A stretch of DNA of 35,836 bases from Phycisphaera sp. GTDB taxonomy: Bacteria; Planctomycetota; Phycisphaerae; Phycisphaerales; Phycisphaeraceae. Below are positions 32,450 through 35,836 of the stretch, one piece after another. Location of the stretch: assembly GCA_016125215.1 (NCBI GenBank), contig WGMF01000027.1:1-35836 (forward strand), written 5' to 3'. Position 1 is the first letter of the stretch. Every line of letters begins with the position of its first letter. The position numbers and the translations under genes were made by a program. Below the pieces are notes generated by a model. The model saw nothing but the letters and a program-made list of their open reading frames with translations, was not told where the DNA came from and made no database searches.

Positions 32450-35400
32450 ATGATCGGACGCGCAACGACACGAACCCGTCGCTGGACCGCCCGGATGAGG
32501 CTCACCATCGCCCCCTCAACAACCCGCAGACAACGACGCGCACGCTCTCGGCGAAACGCGCGCCGGTGGAGCCGACGGTCCGTGGTGCTGCTCGTGTGTG
32601 GCCAACTGCTCTTCGGGGCTTCGTCCGTTCTGCGTGCCGATGACAACACCGCCCCGATCCTCAGTGTGGACGAGGTCTCCCCGAGCGAGTTCGTCTCCGA
32701 CCTCTCCAGCCGGGACGCGGTCATCGTGGCGGACACGTTGCTCAAAGCCAACCGTGCCAACGCGTGGCGTTCGGGCAGGACACAGTGGCTCCTGCTCGAC
32801 CGTGAAGTCACCGTGCGCGTGGGCGACACGGGCTTCACCGCGGACCGCGCAGTGGTCCGCATCACACCCAGCGAGACCGGGACGATCAACACGCACGACC
32901 TTGCGATCTATCTCGACGAAGCCAAAGCCCTGCGTGGCACCGGCGCGGTTCAGGCCGATGCCAAAACACTCCTCGTCACCGCCACCGTGCGGGGCCAGGT
33001 CAACCTCGATACCAACCTGCTGCTCGACGAACCCAAGTCGGACAACACCTTCGTCGCCGCCGGCCGCGGGCGCATGACGGAGTACGACAACCGCAAAAAA
33101 CCCAGCTTTGCCAACGTCCCCCCCACCGCTGACCTCCCCGTCATCAAACCCCCGGAAGTCAAACCCCCGGAAGTCAAACCCCCGCCCCCGGAAGTCAAAC
33201 CCCCGCCCCCGGAAGTTAAAACCCCGGAAGTTTCCCCTGTAAAGCCGACGACAACTTCGCAGCCGGGCCAGGCCACCGTCACAAAGCCGACCACGGCACC
33301 GCCGACTGCGGCCACCACCGACCAGGCTGGCATCATCCCCAGACAGGCGGTCGTCCACTTCATCGCGGACCGCATCGTCTACGAGCGCGCCCCCAAAGAC
33401 CCCCAGGCACCCGGGACTGCTTCAAGGCCCGCTAACGAAGACCTGCTCATGCTCTTGGGCCACGTGCGCGTGATGGTCCAGTCGCTCACCGACGACCGCG
33501 TCATGACGCTCACAGCGGACAACGCGGTGCTCTTCCTCGCACCCAACGCGCTGGGCGACCTCGCTTCGGGACAGGCCCAGGCCACCGCGCTGCACGGCGT
33601 CTACCTCGAAGACAACGCCATCGCCACCGACGGCAACTTCACCGCCCGCGCCCCGCGCGTCTATTACGACCTGCCCACCAACAAGGCCACGCTCCTCGAC
33701 GCGGTGCTCTACACGTGGGACTTCGACGCCCAGGCGCCGATGTACGTCCGTGCCCAGCGCATCCGGCAGGAGTCCCGCACGTCGTGGACCGCGGACAAAG
33801 CCATCGTCACCACCAGCGACTTTGCCGTGCCCCACATGGCGCTGGCCTCTCGAAAGGTCCACTTCACACAGCGCACCCGGCCAGACGGCACGACACGCAC
33901 GCACTACGTCGCCAAGGACAACACCGTGCGCTTCTCCGGCCTGCCCGTCTTTTACTGGCCCACGATGTCGGGCGACGCCGAGGAAGACACGCCCCTGCGC
34001 AAGGTCGTCGTCGGTCACTCCACTCGCAACGGCATGGACGTGCTCACCACGTGGGATCTCTTTGCCCTCTCCGGTGAAGAGGCGCCCGACGGTGTTCGGC
34101 TCGACGGCAACATCGATTACCGCGGCAACCACGGGCCGGCCCTGGGCACCAGGCTCAACTACGACATGCCCGAGATGTTCGGAACGTTCGATGGCTACCT
34201 GGCCTTCTGGGACAACGGCAACGACGACATCGGCGGCAGGCTCCCCATCGAACACGCCGGCGACATGCGCGGCTTTGCCCTCTGGCGTCACCGACACGAC
34301 CTGCGCAACGGCTGGGAACTCTCCCTCGAAGGCTCTTATGTCTCCGACCCGACCTTTCTCGAAGAATACTTCCCGTTCCGGACGTATGAAGACAAGCCCT
34401 ACGAAACCTCCATCTACCTCAAAAAACAGGAAGGCGACACCGCGCTGACCTTCCTGGCCAACTACAACTTCTCCGAGTTCCTCACCAACACCGCTTACCT
34501 CCAGTCGCCGGGCTACGATGTCAACAAATACCCCGAGCTGAGTTACTACAAGGTCGGCACCAGCCTCTGGGAAGATCGGCTGACCTATTACTCCGAGTCG
34601 CGCGTCGGCGCGATGCAGATCGACCGCTACACCGACACGCCGCTGGACCGGGGCTTTGCATCGGCCGCCAGCATGACACGCTTCGGCATCCCTAACACCA
34701 CGCGCTTCTCGATGCGACCCGGGTTAGCCGGCATCCCCGACCGCACCATCTTCCGAGCCGACACGAGGCACGAAATCCAGGCCCCGCTCAAGGTCAGCAT
34801 CTTCGACGTCGTGCCCTACGTCTCCGGGCGCGCGACGCTCTACAGCGATGATTTTTCCGGTTACATGCCCGACAGTGAGCAGTACCGCTTGAGCGGCACG
34901 GGCGGCGTGCGGATTGCCACGCAGGTCTCGCGCGTTTACGACCGTGTCGAAGACCCCGTGCTCGACCTGCACCGCATCCGCCACGTCATCGAGCCGAGCC
35001 TCGACCTGTTCTACTCCGGCACGACCGTCGAGCCGTGGAACAACCCGGTGTTCGATCAGGATGTCGAGGGGATCAGCGAGGGCGCGGGCGTCCGCATCGG
35101 TCTCAAGAACACCCTCCAGACACAGCGCGGCGGCCCGGGGCGGTGGCGGAGCGTCGATTGGCTGACCGTCAACACCGAACTGGTCCTGCGCTCGGGCGAC
35201 AGCGACAACTCGATGCCGATCACACGCTTTTTCGGGTACCGCCCCGAATACACCGTCGGCGGAAACCACTTCCACGCCGAGGTCATGTGGGCGGTCACCG
35301 AGACGCTCGGCCTCGTCGGCGACGTGATCCACAACATGGAGACCGGCCGGATCGAGCAGTGGCGCGTCGGCGCGTCTATGGACCACACGCCCCGCCTCAA

Positions 35401-35698
35401 GTCGTTCGTCGACGTCGTGGATACGTCCGCCTTCGACGAGATGCTCATGTCCTACGGCTTCACTTATCGCCTGGCCCCGAAATACACCTTCTCCTTCGTC
35501 CACATCCTCGACCTGCGCGGTTCGGGGTCGCGGGCTTATTCCGTCATCCTCGAACGTGAGTTGCCCCAGTGGCGCTTCCGTTTATTCATCAACCACGACG
35601 ACATCGAAAACGAAGAGACCTTCGGCATCCAGCTCACCCCCGAGGGCACCGACGGCTCCCCCGCCCTGCTCCCCTTCGTCAACCAGTGGCAGGACTGA
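32450..35698 (+). CDS. lptD: LPS-assembly outer-membrane protein LptD homologue
   Basis: LptD forms the outer-membrane barrel that inserts lipopolysaccharide. The protein has about 1082 aa. An Arg-rich leader of 40 residues comes before the signal helix (SVVLLVCGQLLFGASSV), cut near LRADD. An OstA-like beta-jellyroll region follows (DREVTVRVGDTGFTADRAVV, later VMTLTADNAVLFLAP), interrupted at about 232-261 by a proline-rich KPPEV linker. The remainder from about 500 on has the alternating pattern and aromatic ends of a barrel, for instance WELSLEGSYVSDPTFLEEYF, and the end FRLFINHDDIENEETFGIQL. The mature protein has no Cys, so the disulfides of the E. coli protein are absent. The start at 32450 is set by a promoter just upstream; ATG 32495 is an alternative. 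It implies an LPS-bearing outer membrane. Confidence 0.85.
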   Translation: MIGRATTRTRRWTARMRLTIAPSTTRRQRRARSRRNARRWSRRSVVLLVCGQLLFGASSVLRADDNTAPILSVDEVSPSEFVSDLSSRDAVIVADTLLKANRANAWRSGRTQWLLLDREVTVRVGDTGFTADRAVVRITPSETGTINTHDLAIYLDEAKALRGTGAVQADAKTLLVTATVRGQVNLDTNLLLDEPKSDNTFVAAGRGRMTEYDNRKKPSFANVPPTADLPVIKPPEVKPPEVKPPPPEVKPPPPEVKTPEVSPVKPTTTSQPGQATVTKPTTAPPTAATTDQAGIIPRQAVVHFIADRIVYERAPKDPQAPGTASRPANEDLLMLLGHVRVMVQSLTDDRVMTLTADNAVLFLAPNALGDLASGQAQATALHGVYLEDNAIATDGNFTARAPRVYYDLPTNKATLLDAVLYTWDFDAQAPMYVRAQRIRQESRTSWTADKAIVTTSDFAVPHMALASRKVHFTQRTRPDGTTRTHYVAKDNTVRFSGLPVFYWPTMSGDAEEDTPLRKVVVGHSTRNGMDVLTTWDLFALSGEEAPDGVRLDGNIDYRGNHGPALGTRLNYDMPEMFGTFDGYLAFWDNGNDDIGGRLPIEHAGDMRGFALWRHRHDLRNGWELSLEGSYVSDPTFLEEYFPFRTYEDKPYETSIYLKKQEGDTALTFLANYNFSEFLTNTAYLQSPGYDVNKYPELSYYKVGTSLWEDRLTYYSESRVGAMQIDRYTDTPLDRGFASAASMTRFGIPNTTRFSMRPGLAGIPDRTIFRADTRHEIQAPLKVSIFDVVPYVSGRATLYSDDFSGYMPDSEQYRLSGTGGVRIATQVSRVYDRVEDPVLDLHRIRHVIEPSLDLFYSGTTVEPWNNPVFDQDVEGISEGAGVRIGLKNTLQTQRGGPGRWRSVDWLTVNTELVLRSGDSDNSMPITRFFGYRPEYTVGGNHFHAEVMWAVTETLGLVGDVIHNMETGRIEQWRVGASMDHTPRLKSFVDVVDTSAFDEMLMSYGFTYRLAPKYTFSFVHILDLRGSGSRAYSVILERELPQWRFRLFINHDDIENEETFGIQLTPEGTDGSPALLPFVNQWQD
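33146..33232 (+). repeat. In-frame tandem repeat coding KPPEV / KPPPPEV
   Basis: Five units code for KPPEV twice, KPPPPEV twice and KTPEV once, a proline-rich spacer inside lptD. The units keep the frame, so number changes would alter linker length without breaking the gene. Confidence 0.85.
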
Positions 35699-35710
35699 TA
35701 CCAATCCCAT

Positions 35711-35836
35711 TTAATTCTCGTGCGTGAGCCACTCGGTCGCAGTGATGGTTTTGAGCCGCTCGGGCGTCAGTTTGTTCCAACTATCGTGGCAGGCTCGATC
35801 GATGTCAGCCCCGTCCTCGAACACGCGGTTGCTCAG
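35711..35836 (-). mobile_element. C-terminal end of an IS630-type transposase, cut by the window edge
   Basis: The last 126 bases read on the minus strand give LSNRVFEDGADIDRACHDSW then NKLTPERLKTITATEWL and a TAA stop at 35711-35713. This is the usual end of IS630-family DDE transposases (SNRVFxD, AWNxLTPER, ITxxEW). The element continues beyond the window. IS630 elements insert at TA; a TA (35699-35700) stands directly after the lptD stop codon and only 10 bp before the transposase stop, so the insertion point is probably there. The rest of the gene cannot be judged from this window. Confidence 0.75.

Noticed and set aside
1-35836. CRISPR arrays, tRNA or rRNA genes
   Set aside because: I saw no regularly spaced repeat array with unique spacers and no cloverleaf or rRNA sequence on either strand, though a covariance-model search was not possible.

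Overview
The window looks like a high-GC genome of a marine-type planctomycete, most likely class Phycisphaerae. This is inferred from gene content, not from a database match. The pointers are six PEP-CTERM proteins, Phycisphaerae-style pseudopilins, XylR-type regulators (a LacI-like sensor joined to an AraC DNA-binding domain), BNR_4 beta-propeller enzymes, a sulfatase, a DUF6288-like protein, a membrane protein ending in a zinc ribbon, an LptD homologue, and palindromic intergenic repeats of the planctomycete kind.

Layout. 163-2600 (+) holds a secreted alpha/beta hydrolase and a GH130 enzyme. 2700-3862 is a scar: a nested inverted repeat, then a XylR-like regulator (-) and a pseudopilin (+) that have both lost their 5' halves at the same junction. 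4104-13019 (+) is a polysaccharide-use run: BNR_4 enzyme, ABC importer subunit (binding protein fused to permease), second permease, and a heparinase II/III-type lyase. 13078-20657 (-) holds a BNR_4 enzyme, a BNR_4 enzyme with a PEP-CTERM tail, a pseudopilin and five further PEP-CTERM proteins. 20838-21989 (+) is an intact XylR-like regulator, divergent from the last PEP-CTERM gene. 21996-28171 (-) holds sulfatase, PhyH dioxygenase, DUF6288-like protein and GH5. 28230-30630 (-) holds a zinc-ribbon membrane protein, thiG, a putative toxin/immunity pair and thiS. 30790-35698 (+) holds a thioredoxin-like lipoprotein, a methyltransferase and lptD. The right edge carries the C-terminal end of an IS630-type transposase (-).

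How the genes may work together. The two BNR_4/lyase blocks, the sulfatase, GH130 and GH5 suggest breakdown of an acidic, possibly sulfated algal polysaccharide, with products taken up by the ABC permeases. Ulvan-like substrates are one option, because BNR_4 propellers and heparinase-fold lyases both occur in ulvan lyase families; the exact substrate cannot be read from sequence.

The strongest unannotated signal is a promoter-operator block found three times with identical geometry. It has two GCGCA half-sites 20 bp apart, then a 10-nt gap (9 nt before the conserved A that precedes the -35), TTGTTT, a 16-nt spacer and CANAAT. Each copy lies about 90-160 bp upstream of a PEP-CTERM gene, and one copy lies in the divergent region next to the XylR-like regulator. 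This looks like a regulon of surface proteins run by that regulator.
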